From Rhodobacteraceae bacterium HLUCCA12 (GTDB taxonomy: Bacteria > Pseudomonadota > Alphaproteobacteria > Rhodobacterales > Rhodobacteraceae): a stretch of 64,000 nucleotides of DNA. Below, piece after piece: positions 17,815 through 26,426 of the stretch. The notes under the pieces are model-generated. The model ran no database searches. It was not told where the DNA came from and saw nothing but the letters and a program-made list of their open reading frames with translations. The translations under genes were made by a program, and so were the position numbers. Every line of letters begins with the position of its first letter. Positions within the stretch are counted from its first letter, which is position 1. The stretch is from contig LJSV01000001.1 in the NCBI GenBank assembly GCA_001314715.1, positions 248,001 through 312,000 on the forward strand, given 5' to 3'.

Positions 17815-18774
17815 ATGAAGCTCTTCAAGGCCCTTGCGGCCAGCACCCTGGTTATCGCGGGCGCCCCGGCGCTGGCGCAGACGCAACTGTCGATCGCGAC
17901 CGGCGGAACCGGCGGGGTCTATTATCCGATGGGCGGCGGTCTGGCCGAGGTCATCAACAACAATGTCGAAGGCTATTCCGCGACCGCCGAAGTGACCGGC
18001 GCCTCGGTCGAGAACATGGGCCTGGTCGCCACCGGTGACGCCGACTTGGCAATCGCCCTGGCCGATACGGTGCAGCAGGCGCATTCCGGCACCGGCCGGT
18101 TCGAGGATCAGCAACTGGACATGGTCCGCGGTATCGCATCGCTTTATGCGAACATGGTGCAGATCGTCACGCTTGACGGGTCGGGCATCGAATCGCTTGA
18201 CGATCTGGTCGGCAAGCGCGTCTCGGTCGGCGCGCCCGGCTCGGGCACCGAGGTCAATGCCCAGGCGATCCTGAATGCCAACGGCATCACCTATGACGAC
18301 ATCGAGGAACAGCGCCTGAACTTCAACGAAACCGCCGACGCGCTGGCCAACGGCGATATCGACGTGGGCTTCTGGTCGGTCGGTGCGCCGACCTCGTCGA
18401 TCATGAACCTGGCGACGACCCAGTCGATCGTGATGATCGAACTCAGCGACGACGAGATCGCCGCCGCGCGCGAAGCCGACCCGATCTTTGCCGAGACCAC
18501 GCTGGACAGCGGCATCTATGACGGCGTCGATGACACCACCGTTCTGGGTGTGCCGAACGTGCTGGTCGCCTCGTCCCAGATGTCGGACGATCTGGCCTAT
18601 GAGCTCACGCGCGCGATGTTCGAAAATATCGAGGATCTGCAAGCGGTTCACCCGGCCGCCAACCAGACCACGGTCGACTTCACGCTGTCGGCCACGCCGA
18701 TCCCGCTGCATCCCGGCGCGATCCGCTATTACGAAGAGACCGGCGCCGAAATCCCGGACGCGCTGCGCCCGTGA
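17815..18774 (+). CDS. TRAP transporter solute receptor, TAXI family
   Basis: A 319-residue periplasmic receptor with a Sec signal (MKLFKALAASTLVIAGAPALA). The mature part starts with LSIATGGTGGVYYPMGG, the family signature, then VTGASVENMGLV, and KRVSVGAPGSGTEVNA. TAXI receptors deliver carboxylated solutes to a fused TRAP permease using an ion gradient rather than ATP. The start at 17815 is set by GGGAGG nine bases upstream. Its stop overlaps the GTG of the DUF1850 gene by 4 bp; the fused permease follows. Confidence 0.92.
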   Translation: MKLFKALAASTLVIAGAPALAQTQLSIATGGTGGVYYPMGGGLAEVINNNVEGYSATAEVTGASVENMGLVATGDADLAIALADTVQQAHSGTGRFEDQQLDMVRGIASLYANMVQIVTLDGSGIESLDDLVGKRVSVGAPGSGTEVNAQAILNANGITYDDIEEQRLNFNETADALANGDIDVGFWSVGAPTSSIMNLATTQSIVMIELSDDEIAAAREADPIFAETTLDSGIYDGVDDTTVLGVPNVLVASSQMSDDLAYELTRAMFENIEDLQAVHPAANQTTVDFTLSATPIPLHPGAIRYYEETGAEIPDALRP

Positions 18775-19235
18775 GACCGGCATGGCGAGGGGGGCTTTGC
18801 GCCCTTCTCCTGCTGGCCGCGCCGGTTGCCGCGGGCGAGCTTGTCGCCACCCGTGCCGACGGCACAGAGATCGCGCGCCTGCCCGTCCCCGAGGGGGCGG
18901 GCTGGTGTGTGCTGTGGAACCATTCGGTTCAGGGATTCGAGGTTGCCGACTGTTATGAGAACCGCGATGGCCAGATGGTCCTTGTGCGCGCGCATCTGCC
19001 CGATTTCGCCGCCGGGCTGGACCATGTGCCCGGTCGCGGGCGGCAGGTTTCGGACGGGCAGGGCGGATACTGGATTCTGGATATTGACGAGCCGGTCGCG
19101 GGCAATGCCTATGTGCTCAGACCCGGGCGCGGCCCGGTCGATCACCGCTTGCAGGTGGGCGCGACAACAATATCGCTGTCGGCACATGCGCCGCGCGACC
19201 GTGTTCGGATCGAATTGACAGGGAACGACGACTGA
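18771..19235 (+). CDS. DUF1850 protein of the TAXI TRAP operon
   Basis: A 154-residue protein with an N-terminal hydrophobic stretch (GGLCALLLLAAPVAAG), so probably exported or anchored. The segment CVLWNHSVQGFEVADCYE, with the W-x-H-S pattern and DCY, is characteristic of DUF1850. This family is repeatedly found between TAXI receptors and fused TRAP permeases; its role in transport is not established. It starts at GTG 18771 within the receptor stop and ends in a TGATG overlap with the permease gene, so all three genes are coupled. Confidence 0.82.
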   Translation: MRPAWRGGLCALLLLAAPVAAGELVATRADGTEIARLPVPEGAGWCVLWNHSVQGFEVADCYENRDGQMVLVRAHLPDFAAGLDHVPGRGRQVSDGQGGYWILDIDEPVAGNAYVLRPGRGPVDHRLQVGATTISLSAHAPRDRVRIELTGNDD

Positions 19236-21217
19236 TGGCCATGACCCCCGACGGGCTTCCCGAACCCGCGCCGCAACACTGGATCGCACTGCGGGCGATT
19301 GCCGTGATCGGCATCGCGCTGTCGCTGTTTCAACTTTACGCCGCGGGCGTTCAGCCCCTGGGCCTGTTCTTTCAGCGCCCGATCCATCTGGGGTTCATCC
19401 TGGTTCTGTGCTTTTTGATCTATCCGGTCTGGGGCCGGTCGCGGCCGCGGGGCGTTCTGGGCTGGATCATCGATATCGCGCTGATCGGGTGTGCCGTGCT
19501 GGTCGGGGCCTGGCTGCCCGTCAACATCGACACGATCGCCAACCAGATCTTTCCGCGTCAGGTCGATGTCATGGTCGGCATCGTCACCGTTCTTGTCGTG
19601 CTTGAGGCCGCGCGCCGCGCGGTGGGGCTGGGCATGACCATCATCGGGGCGGTGTTTCTGGCCTATGCCTTCGCTGGAAACCGGGGCGAATTGCCGTTCC
19701 TGGCCGACTGGATGCCCGGCATCCTGAACCATCGCGGTTATTCGCTGGATCGTGTCGCCAGCCAGATGATCCTGGGCGCCGAGGGGATCTTTGGCATCCC
19801 GCTGGGGGTTGCGGCGACTTTCATCTTTATCTTCGTGCTGTTCGGCGCCTTTCTTGAAGTGACCGGCGCGGGCAAGTTCTTTATCGACCTGGCCTATGCC
19901 GCAACCGGGCGCCAGCGCGGCGGCCCGGCCAAGGCGGCGGTGATCGCCTCGGCGGGAATGGGCTCGATCTCGGGCTCGGCGATTGCCAATGTGGTCACGA
20001 CCGGGGCGTTCACCATCCCGCTGATGAAGCGGCTGGGCTATCGCCCGGCGCAGGCCGGCGGGATCGAGGCCGCGGCCTCGACCGGGGGGCAGATCATGCC
20101 GCCCCTGATGGGCGCCGGCGCCTTTCTGATGAGCGAGTTTACGCGCGTGCCCTATATCGAGATCGTTCTGGTCTCGATCTTTCCGGCCGTGCTGTATTTC
20201 GGTTCGGTGTATCTGCTGGTGCATATCGCGGCGGTGAAGCAGGGCATGACCGGCATGACGTCCGACGAACTGCCCAGTGTGCGCGGCGTTCTGGCCGACG
20301 GCTGGCATTTTCTGCTGCCGCTGGTGGCGCTGGTTGTGCTGCTGGTGATGGGGTTTTCGCCCATGCGGGTGGGCTTTTACGCCATCGTCGCGGTCGTGGC
20401 GGCGGCTGCGGCGCGCGCGCTGTGGTCCGCGTTGCGCGGCGGCACAAGCCTTGCAGGCCTGATCGCCCTGGGCAAACGCGGCATCCTGCTGACGCTTGAG
20501 GCGTTGGAACTGGGCGCGCGCAACGCGGTGGCGGTTTCGGTGGCCTGCGCGGTGGCCGGGATCATCGTCGGCGTGGTCGGCCTGACCGGGCTGGGGCTGA
20601 AATTCTCGGCCATGATGATCGCCTTTTCGGGCGGGAACCTTGTCCTTGCGCTGCTCCTGGTGGTCATCGCCAGCCTGATCCTGGGCATGGGGCTGCCGGT
20701 GACGGCGGCCTATATCGTGCTGATCATCCTTGTCGGCCCCGCCCTGACCGAGGAATTCGGCCTGCCGATCCTGATCGCGCATCTGGTGGTGTTCTGGTAT
20801 TCGCAGGATTCCAACGTCACCCCGCCGGTGGCACTGGCCGGGTTCGCCGGCGCGGCCATCGCCGGGGCCAAGCCGATGGAAACCAGCGTGCAGGCGTGGA
20901 AATACGCCAAAGGGTTGTATCTGATCCCGCTGTTCATGGTGTTCAACGACGTGATCATTCTGGGCGGTCCGCTGCCGCTGGTGCTGTGGAACGGCGCCAT
21001 CGCCATCGTCGCGCTGGTGGCCTTTGCCGCCGCGCTCGAAGGGTTCCTGTGGCGGAGTATGCCGCTGTGGCAACGCGTGCTGATCGTGCCCGGCGTTGTC
21101 GCGGTGTTCTGGCCCAATCTGGCGATTGAGGCGGCGGGAACGGCGCTTCTGGTTGTGTTGCTGGCGCTCAACTGGTGGGGCAGCCGCGACACCGCGCAGG
21201 GTGCGCGCCCGGCCTGA
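19235..21217 (+). CDS. TRAP transporter fused permease (4TM/12TM)
   Basis: A 660-residue integral membrane protein fusing the small (DctQ-like) and large (DctM-like) TRAP subunits. The DctM half holds GSISGSAIANVVTTG and GGQIMPPLMGAGAFLMSE, and later LGMGLPVTAAYI and SNVTPPVALAGFAGAAIAG, the paired discontinuous-helix motifs of DctM. It moves the solute delivered by the TAXI receptor. The TGATG overlap with the DUF1850 gene gives coupling. It ends 14 bp from the convergent hemoglobin gene. Confidence 0.93.
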   Translation: MAMTPDGLPEPAPQHWIALRAIAVIGIALSLFQLYAAGVQPLGLFFQRPIHLGFILVLCFLIYPVWGRSRPRGVLGWIIDIALIGCAVLVGAWLPVNIDTIANQIFPRQVDVMVGIVTVLVVLEAARRAVGLGMTIIGAVFLAYAFAGNRGELPFLADWMPGILNHRGYSLDRVASQMILGAEGIFGIPLGVAATFIFIFVLFGAFLEVTGAGKFFIDLAYAATGRQRGGPAKAAVIASAGMGSISGSAIANVVTTGAFTIPLMKRLGYRPAQAGGIEAAASTGGQIMPPLMGAGAFLMSEFTRVPYIEIVLVSIFPAVLYFGSVYLLVHIAAVKQGMTGMTSDELPSVRGVLADGWHFLLPLVALVVLLVMGFSPMRVGFYAIVAVVAAAAARALWSALRGGTSLAGLIALGKRGILLTLEALELGARNAVAVSVACAVAGIIVGVVGLTGLGLKFSAMMIAFSGGNLVLALLLVVIASLILGMGLPVTAAYIVLIILVGPALTEEFGLPILIAHLVVFWYSQDSNVTPPVALAGFAGAAIAGAKPMETSVQAWKYAKGLYLIPLFMVFNDVIILGGPLPLVLWNGAIAIVALVAFAAALEGFLWRSMPLWQRVLIVPGVVAVFWPNLAIEAAGTALLVVLLALNWWGSRDTAQGARPA

Positions 21218-21231
21218 GCATCGGGCTTGCC

Positions 21232-21687
21232 TTAGCGCAGGCTGGGTGGCATTGCCGGTATGCGCTGATGATCCTGCACCGCCTGGTGCAGCGACTGCGC
21301 GATCCGCTCGGCCCGTTCGATGACATGCCGGGCGCCGGCGGGCGTGCAGACCTCGTCTGCGGTGGCGCGAAACAGCGCCAGCCAGCGGTCGAAATCGTCC
21401 CGCCCGACCGGCAGCCCGGCATGGGCGGGCACCGGCGCGCCGTGATAGCGACCGGTCATCAGCGCGACCGAGGACCAGAACGCGACCATCCGGTCAAGAT
21501 GCGGTGCCCAGTTGGTGATCCGGGCCGCAAAGATCGGACCCAACCGCGCATCCGCGCGCACACGCTCATAGAATCGGTGCACCAGCCGGTGCAGGGTCGC
21601 CTCGTCCAGGCCGGTGTCGGCCATGATGCGGGCGGTCTGATCGGGGCGTCGCGAATGGGTCGCGCGCAGGCTGGGTTCGGGTGTCAT
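21232..21687 (-). CDS. Group III truncated hemoglobin
   Basis: A 151-residue globin. The B-helix LHRLVHRFYERVRADARLG with Tyr, the E-helix region around PHLDRMVAFWSSVALMTGRYHG, and the proximal His in PAHAGLPV followed by FDRWLALF are the group III pattern. Such proteins bind O2 or NO and are linked to NO handling. The start at 21687 is chosen where the family begins; the frame stays open further upstream but that sequence has no globin character. The membrane-protein gene lies 8 bp upstream, so the two form an operon, divergent from an Rrf2-type regulator. Confidence 0.88.
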   Translation of the reverse strand: MTPEPSLRATHSRRPDQTARIMADTGLDEATLHRLVHRFYERVRADARLGPIFAARITNWAPHLDRMVAFWSSVALMTGRYHGAPVPAHAGLPVGRDDFDRWLALFRATADEVCTPAGARHVIERAERIAQSLHQAVQDHQRIPAMPPSLR

Positions 21688-21695
21688 TGTGTCGA

Positions 21696-22067
21696 TCAGT
21701 AATTCAGCGTGTATTGCAGCAGCATCAGCGCGCCGCCCCCGGCATTGAGCGCCCAGCCAAAGGTCAGCACACGCGCGATCCAGCCCCAGGCCTCGCGGTC
21801 GATGCCCAGCGGGTCGCTGGCGATGTTGAAGGCGCTGCGCCAGATGCTGACCAGGATGAACCCGGTATAGAGCAGCGCCACACCCAAAAGCGCCACCAGC
21901 ACACTGACGGGCAGGGCGCGTTGCAAGACAGTGGCCAGGATGAACGCGCCGCCCAGCGTGCTGAGGCCGACGCCATACACCCAATAGAGCTTCCACAAGG
22001 GGCCGTGACCGGCCCAATAGCCGCGGATTTCGTCCAGCAAGCCCGGCTGGGGGTGATCGTGGGTCAT
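21696..22067 (-). CDS. Three-helix membrane protein next to the truncated hemoglobin
   Basis: A 123-residue protein with an N-terminal amphipathic part (LLDEIRGYWAGHGPLWKLYWVYG) and three hydrophobic segments at about residues 29-48, 54-74 and 95-115. I do not recognise a family with a known role. AGGAG lies eight bases before the ATG. It is first in a two-gene unit with the hemoglobin, and the promoter is shared with the divergent NsrR-like regulator. A part in NO or haem-related membrane chemistry is inferred from context only. Confidence 0.75.
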   Translation of the reverse strand: MTHDHPQPGLLDEIRGYWAGHGPLWKLYWVYGVGLSTLGGAFILATVLQRALPVSVLVALLGVALLYTGFILVSIWRSAFNIASDPLGIDREAWGWIARVLTFGWALNAGGGALMLLQYTLNY

Positions 22068-22123
22068 GGCATGGCTCCTGTTGCGCCATCGGGGCGCTTG
22101 CCAAGGCTATAGCGCTTGAAGTG

Positions 22124-22136
22124 GTATTGCAAATAC
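22124..22136. promoter_or_regulatory. Inverted repeat in the hemoglobin/regulator promoter region
   Basis: GTATT-GCA-AATAC (arms 22124-22128 and 22132-22136) is a perfect dyad, flanked by AA on the left and TT on the right at matching distance. It sits between the divergent membrane-protein start (22067) and the regulator start (22175). Position and AT-rich dyad form fit an Rrf2/NsrR operator, although the match to the enterobacterial consensus is only partial. Confidence 0.5.
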
Positions 22137-22174
22137 TGTTTTAATGGCGCCGCAAGCAATCTGAGGGAGCGCGC

Positions 22175-22597
22175 ATGCGTTTGACACGTTTCACCGATTA
22201 CGGCTTGCGCATGCTGATGCGCATGGCGTCAAAGCCCGATCAGGCGTTCTCGACGGCGGAACTGGCGCAGGAATTCGGCCTGTCGCGCAACCATCTGACC
22301 AAGATCATGCAGCGACTGGCCCGCGCCGGCATCGTGACCACCCGTCGCGGCGGGGGCGGTGGCGCCATCCTGGCCCGTGAGCCGTCCGAGATCGGGTTGG
22401 GGGACGTGGTGCGCCTGCTGGAAGAGGGGCAGGCGCTGGTCGAATGTTTCGCGCCGGGCGCATCGTCATGCACGATCGACGGATGCTGCGGGCTCAAGGC
22501 GCGTCTGCGCGGGGCCGAGCGCGCCTTTCTCGCGCATCTCGACCGCTCGACGCTGGCCGACATCGCGCTTGCCCCGCCAGACCGCGACGCGGCCTGA
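22175..22597 (+). CDS. Rrf2-family regulator, NsrR-like iron–sulfur sensor
   Basis: A 140-residue winged-helix regulator. The N-terminus MRLTRFTDYGLRMLMRMA is typical of NsrR, with the recognition helix around GLSRNHLTKIMQRLARAG. Cys91, Cys99 and Cys104/105 (ECF, SSC, GCC) supply the three cluster ligands in the loop where NsrR holds its NO-sensitive Fe–S cluster. A Gly-rich wing (RRGGGGGAIL) follows the helix. It is divergent from the truncated-hemoglobin operon with an inverted repeat between, so it likely represses that operon until NO destroys the cluster (inference). Confidence 0.85.
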   Translation: MRLTRFTDYGLRMLMRMASKPDQAFSTAELAQEFGLSRNHLTKIMQRLARAGIVTTRRGGGGGAILAREPSEIGLGDVVRLLEEGQALVECFAPGASSCTIDGCCGLKARLRGAERAFLAHLDRSTLADIALAPPDRDAA

Positions 22598-22791
22598 GCG
22601 CGCATGGGCCCGACCTTTCCGGGACATCCAGCGCAGACCGCGGACCGCGGCCCCAACCCGTTTCGCCGCGCTGCTTTCGGCAGAATGCGGACAGCGCGGG
22701 AACGATCCGGCTAGAGGCGGGTCGGCGCGGATGCGACACCTTTGGGCACAAGCGGCGGAAAGCCGCATTGCGACCAGAGGGAGGGTCCACC

Positions 22792-24180
22792 ATGCACAAG
22801 ATCGCGATCATCGGATCGGGCATCACCGGATTGCTGGCCGGGATCGGGCTGCGCCAGCAGGGTCACGACGTGACGATCTATTCCGCGCTTGGCGCCGATG
22901 ACTGGATGACCAAGGTGCCGCCGACCGGCACCGCCTGCCGTTTTGCCAGTTCGCTGGATCTTGAGCGCGAGCTGGGCGTCAACCACTGGGAAGACACGAC
23001 GCCGATCAACGGCATTCACCTGACCTTCTGCCCCAAGCTGGGTCGCCAGTTGATCGATCTCAGCGGACGGTTCGAGCGCAAGTCGCTGGCCATCGACGTG
23101 CGCGTTCAATCGCACCGCTGGACCCATGATTTCGAAGCCCTTGGCGGCAAGGTGGTGATCGGCACTGTCGATATTCCCAAGCTTGAGGAGATCGCCGCCG
23201 GCGCCGATCTGACGCTGGTGGCCGCCGGCAAGGCCGAGATCGGGCAGTTGTTCGAGGTGGATACCGAACGCTCGGTCTATGACGCGCCGCAGCGCAACCT
23301 GGCGATGTTCGTCTTTCGCAATGTCGCGATGGACCGGAGCAAGGACGGAATTCCCTTCGTCCATGCGATCAAGTTCAATTTCTTTGCCACCGAGGGCGAG
23401 CAATTCTCGATCCCCTACTGGCACAAGGACGGCTTTCAATGCTGGAACGCCCTGTTCGAGGCCCGGCCCGGCCGCGCCTTTGACAAGTTTGACGACTGCG
23501 ACACCGGCGAAAAGGTGCTGGCCCGCGTCAAGGAACTGTTCAAGCAATACATCCCGTGGGATTACGACTGGATCAAGACCGCCGAACTGGCCGACCCCAA
23601 GGGCTGGTTGCGCGGCAAGGTGCGCCCGGTCGTCAAGAAGCCGGTCGGCACGCTGCCTTCGGGCGCCAAGGTCATGGCGCTTGGCGACACCGCCAACACA
23701 CTGGACCCGATCGGCGGGCAGGGGGCGAACAACTGCTATCGCCAGCTTCGCTATCTGCTCAAGGCGGTCGAGGCCAATACCGAGGGCGATTTCAGCGCCG
23801 ACTGGATGAATGCGACCTTTGATGCCTATTTCGACGGGATCGGCAAGGCGACGAACGATTTCAACAACTTGCTGCTGGAAAAGATCACCCCGGCCGCGCA
23901 ACGGCTGCTGATCGCGCAATACGGCAGCGACGGGGCCGAACAGGCGCGGACGTTGCAACAAAAGATCGCCAACGCGTTTTGCGACAATTTCGACGACCCC
24001 AATTCGCTGACCCCGCAACTGCTGCACGAAGAGGACGCCTTGCGCTATGTCAACGCCCTCAGCGGCGGCGCGGCGCGGTCGGTGGATCTGCGCAACAAGC
24101 TCAAGATTGCCAAGGGCCAGGTCCGGCAGGTGCTGGGCATGCCGCGCAGCGATCACCCCCTTGCGCGGATGTCCGCGTAA
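22792..24180 (+). CDS. Styrene/indole monooxygenase-like flavoprotein (StyA family)
   Basis: A 462-residue FAD protein. The N-terminal dinucleotide fold has GSGITGLLAGIGL, and ALGDTANTLDPIGGQGANN is the GD motif that contacts FAD in group E two-component monooxygenases; the central part resembles the StyA substrate domain. Such enzymes epoxidise styrene or indole using FADH2 from a separate reductase (StyB). No reductase gene is nearby. GAGGG lies a few bases before the ATG at 22792. The gene converges on the SDR gene with a strong bidirectional terminator between them. Confidence 0.8.
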   Translation: MHKIAIIGSGITGLLAGIGLRQQGHDVTIYSALGADDWMTKVPPTGTACRFASSLDLERELGVNHWEDTTPINGIHLTFCPKLGRQLIDLSGRFERKSLAIDVRVQSHRWTHDFEALGGKVVIGTVDIPKLEEIAAGADLTLVAAGKAEIGQLFEVDTERSVYDAPQRNLAMFVFRNVAMDRSKDGIPFVHAIKFNFFATEGEQFSIPYWHKDGFQCWNALFEARPGRAFDKFDDCDTGEKVLARVKELFKQYIPWDYDWIKTAELADPKGWLRGKVRPVVKKPVGTLPSGAKVMALGDTANTLDPIGGQGANNCYRQLRYLLKAVEANTEGDFSADWMNATFDAYFDGIGKATNDFNNLLLEKITPAAQRLLIAQYGSDGAEQARTLQQKIANAFCDNFDDPNSLTPQLLHEEDALRYVNALSGGAARSVDLRNKLKIAKGQVRQVLGMPRSDHPLARMSA

Positions 24181-24231
24181 CGCGGCGGTGGCGAATGGGA
24201 AGCGCCGCCGCCACCCCTCACCCCAGAAGCA

Positions 24232-24259
24232 GAAACGGCCCGGTGATCCGGGCCGTTTC
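24232..24259. terminator. Bidirectional hairpin terminator
   Basis: A perfect 12-bp stem, GAAACGGCCCGG (24232-24243) paired with 24248-24259, closes a TGAT loop. Both stem ends are AAA/TTT, so it can stop transcription from the monooxygenase gene on the left and the SDR gene on the right. Confidence 0.8.
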
Positions 24260-24282
24260 ATTGCGCGTGGCGGCGTTCTCGC

Positions 24283-25071
24283 TTATTCGGCCAGCTTGCT
24301 GACGGCGTCCACCATCCCCTCGGGGCCGATGGCCGTATAGCCGCCGTCCACGGCGATATCGGTGCCGGTGATGAAGCTTGCCGCGTCCGAGCACAGAAAC
24401 AGCACCGCCTCGGCCACCTCTTCGGGGTTGCCCGTGCGCTCCATGATATGGAAGGGGCGCGCCACGGCATCGGCCTTTTCGCGTTTGTTGTCAGTTAGTT
24501 GAACCATGATGTTCGACCATGTCCAGCCCGGCGAGACGCTGTTGACGCGGATGTTGTGGGGGCGCAGCTGCATGGCGGCGTTCTTGGTGGCCTGCAACAT
24601 CGCCGCCTTGGACGCCGAATAGGTCATGCGACCCGGCTGCGCGACCTTGCCCGCGATCGAGCCGAAATTGACGATCGCCCCGCCGCCGCGCTTGCCGATG
24701 GCCGGCGCGATCTTGTCGCAAAACACCATGGCCCCCACCAGATTGACGTTGAGCGCGGTCAACCAGTCGTCGCGCCCGGTCTGGATACCGTTATCCAGAT
24801 AGGTGCAGGCCAGGTTGACCAGGTAATCGACCCCGCCGAAGGTTTGCGTGGCATGGGCGATGCAGGCGTCGATATCGGCATCGACCGTCACATCGGTGCG
24901 CAGGAACACCACGCCGTCGCCCAGATCGTCGGCGATGCGCTTGCCATCGGTCTCGTTGATGTCGGCCATGACCACCTTGGCCCCGGCCTTGGCGAATGCG
25001 CGGACCACCCCTTCGCCGATCAGCGTCGAAGCGCCGGTGACAATGGCGACCTTGCCGGAAAACTGTGCCAT
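24283..25071 (-). CDS. Short-chain dehydrogenase/reductase (SDR)
   Basis: A 262-residue classical SDR. It shows [11 protein letters not shown] (cofactor glycine motif; the usual GxxxGxG has Thr-Leu inserted in the loop), Asp in VVMADIN (NAD preference), the catalytic Ser in NFGSIAGK and YSASK with Tyr and Lys, then VNSVSPGW. It oxidises a hydroxyl or reduces a carbonyl of an unknown substrate. It is divergent from the AraC regulator gene across 254 bp, so regulation by that protein is likely. Confidence 0.87.
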   Translation of the reverse strand: MAQFSGKVAIVTGASTLIGEGVVRAFAKAGAKVVMADINETDGKRIADDLGDGVVFLRTDVTVDADIDACIAHATQTFGGVDYLVNLACTYLDNGIQTGRDDWLTALNVNLVGAMVFCDKIAPAIGKRGGGAIVNFGSIAGKVAQPGRMTYSASKAAMLQATKNAAMQLRPHNIRVNSVSPGWTWSNIMVQLTDNKREKADAVARPFHIMERTGNPEEVAEAVLFLCSDAASFITGTDIAVDGGYTAIGPEGMVDAVSKLAE

Positions 25072-25170
25072 CTCTCTCCCTCCTGTTGTTGGTTCGCCCC
25101 GCAGTCTGCCGATCCTGGCGCGCGGCGTATAGCGCGCGCCGCAGGGGCGGGCCGCATTCGTGCAATGCGC

Positions 25171-25218
25171 GGACAGCGCGGCGCAGTTTTTGGACAGTGT
25201 GACGGGTGCCTGGCAGTG
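25171..25218. promoter_or_regulatory. Direct repeats in the SDR/AraC intergenic region
   Basis: GGACAG occurs at 25171-25176 and 25192-25197, 21 bp apart (two helical turns); a degenerate third copy sharing CAGTG lies at about 25210-25218. AraC-type activators commonly bind direct repeats at this spacing. The repeats are in the gap between the divergent SDR and AraC genes, so this is a candidate binding site. Confidence 0.4.
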
Positions 25219-25325
25219 GGGCCAGATGTTTCGTTCTTGAAATACCGCATCGCTCGTGTATCGTTTGCGCGCAGGCAACGGTGCGGCGTCCGGTGGACGC
25301 GCATGATCCGACAAAGGGGACGGGA

Positions 25326-26354
25326 ATGACCCTCGATGCCCAGCTCGACCCCCTGCAACTGACCCGGCAAAGCGGGCTGGTGTCACGCAATGTGCTGGTG
25401 GATGGCGGCGATCTGGACGAGGCGCGCGAGCGTGTCTCGCGCATCTTCGTCGAACATCGGCTATCGGCCCCGGCCGACCGGCAGCCGCGCCCGGTGACGG
25501 TCAGCCATTGTGGCTTTGATGCCGTGTCGCTGTGCTATTTCGATTATGGCCGCGAAGTGTTGATCTCGCCCGACCAGTTGAACGATTTTTATCTGATGGT
25601 GGTGCCGGTTGTCGGCCGTATCAGCGTGCAGTCCGGCGATACCGAGATCGGCATCGGTGTGGGGCAGGCCACGATCCTGCCCGCGTTGCGACGGTTTCGC
25701 ACGCGCTGGTCGTCTGATGCGCGCCAGTTGATCCTGCGGATCGACCGGCGCAAGATGACCCGTCACCTGGCGCGGCATCTGGACAGCGATTGTGCGGCCG
25801 CGCCCGATTTTCACATGCAACTGGAATGGTCGGCCCCCCAGATGGCCCCGCTGCGCCATGCCGTCGGCGTGTTGGCCAGCCTGGCCGAGTCGCCGATGGC
25901 CACGGGCCACGCCCAGATCGCCGCCCCGGCCGAGGAGACGCTGCTGAACGCGCTGCTGTTTCGGCAGTATTCGGACCTGTCGGCGGCGCTGGCCGATGGC
26001 CGGCTGTCCACCGCCTGCCCGCGCAACGTGCGCCGGGCCGAGGAATACATCTGCGCCAACCTCGATCAGCCGATCACGATCGGCGATCTGGTCGCGGCGG
26101 CCGGCGGATCGCCGCGGGCGCTGTTCGAGGGGTTTCGCCGCTTTCGCGGTCTGGCGCCGATGCAGTTCGTGCGCCAGCAGCGCCTGTTGCGGGTGCGCCG
26201 GATGTTGATGGACGACGCCTCGGTGCAAAGCGTCAGCGCCGCCGCCCTGCAATGGGGGTTCCAGCATCTGGGGCGTTTTTCCGCCGACTATGCCACAGCT
26301 TTCGGTGAAACGCCGTCGCAGACCCTGAAACAGGCGCGCCGCCGCCGCAGCTGA
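25326..26354 (+). CDS. AraC-family transcriptional regulator
   Basis: A 342-residue regulator. The N-terminal 200 residues form a ligand-binding domain of the AraC_binding_2 type; [28 protein letters not shown] is its usual closing stretch. The C-terminal two-helix-turn-helix domain spans about residues 240-338, with [20 protein letters not shown] and [21 protein letters not shown]. Relatives control aromatic degradation genes. The start at 25326 follows GGGGACGGGA; the frame extends further upstream without a better start. Divergent from the SDR gene, convergent with the MFS gene. Confidence 0.87.
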   Translation: MTLDAQLDPLQLTRQSGLVSRNVLVDGGDLDEARERVSRIFVEHRLSAPADRQPRPVTVSHCGFDAVSLCYFDYGREVLISPDQLNDFYLMVVPVVGRISVQSGDTEIGIGVGQATILPALRRFRTRWSSDARQLILRIDRRKMTRHLARHLDSDCAAAPDFHMQLEWSAPQMAPLRHAVGVLASLAESPMATGHAQIAAPAEETLLNALLFRQYSDLSAALADGRLSTACPRNVRRAEEYICANLDQPITIGDLVAAAGGSPRALFEGFRRFRGLAPMQFVRQQRLLRVRRMLMDDASVQSVSAAALQWGFQHLGRFSADYATAFGETPSQTLKQARRRRS

Positions 26355-26426
26355 ACGCGCGCCGCCGCGCAGGGATCGGGGCGATGCGGGCGCAACCGCG
26401 CCGGATGTCCGTGGGCTGAGCGTCGG

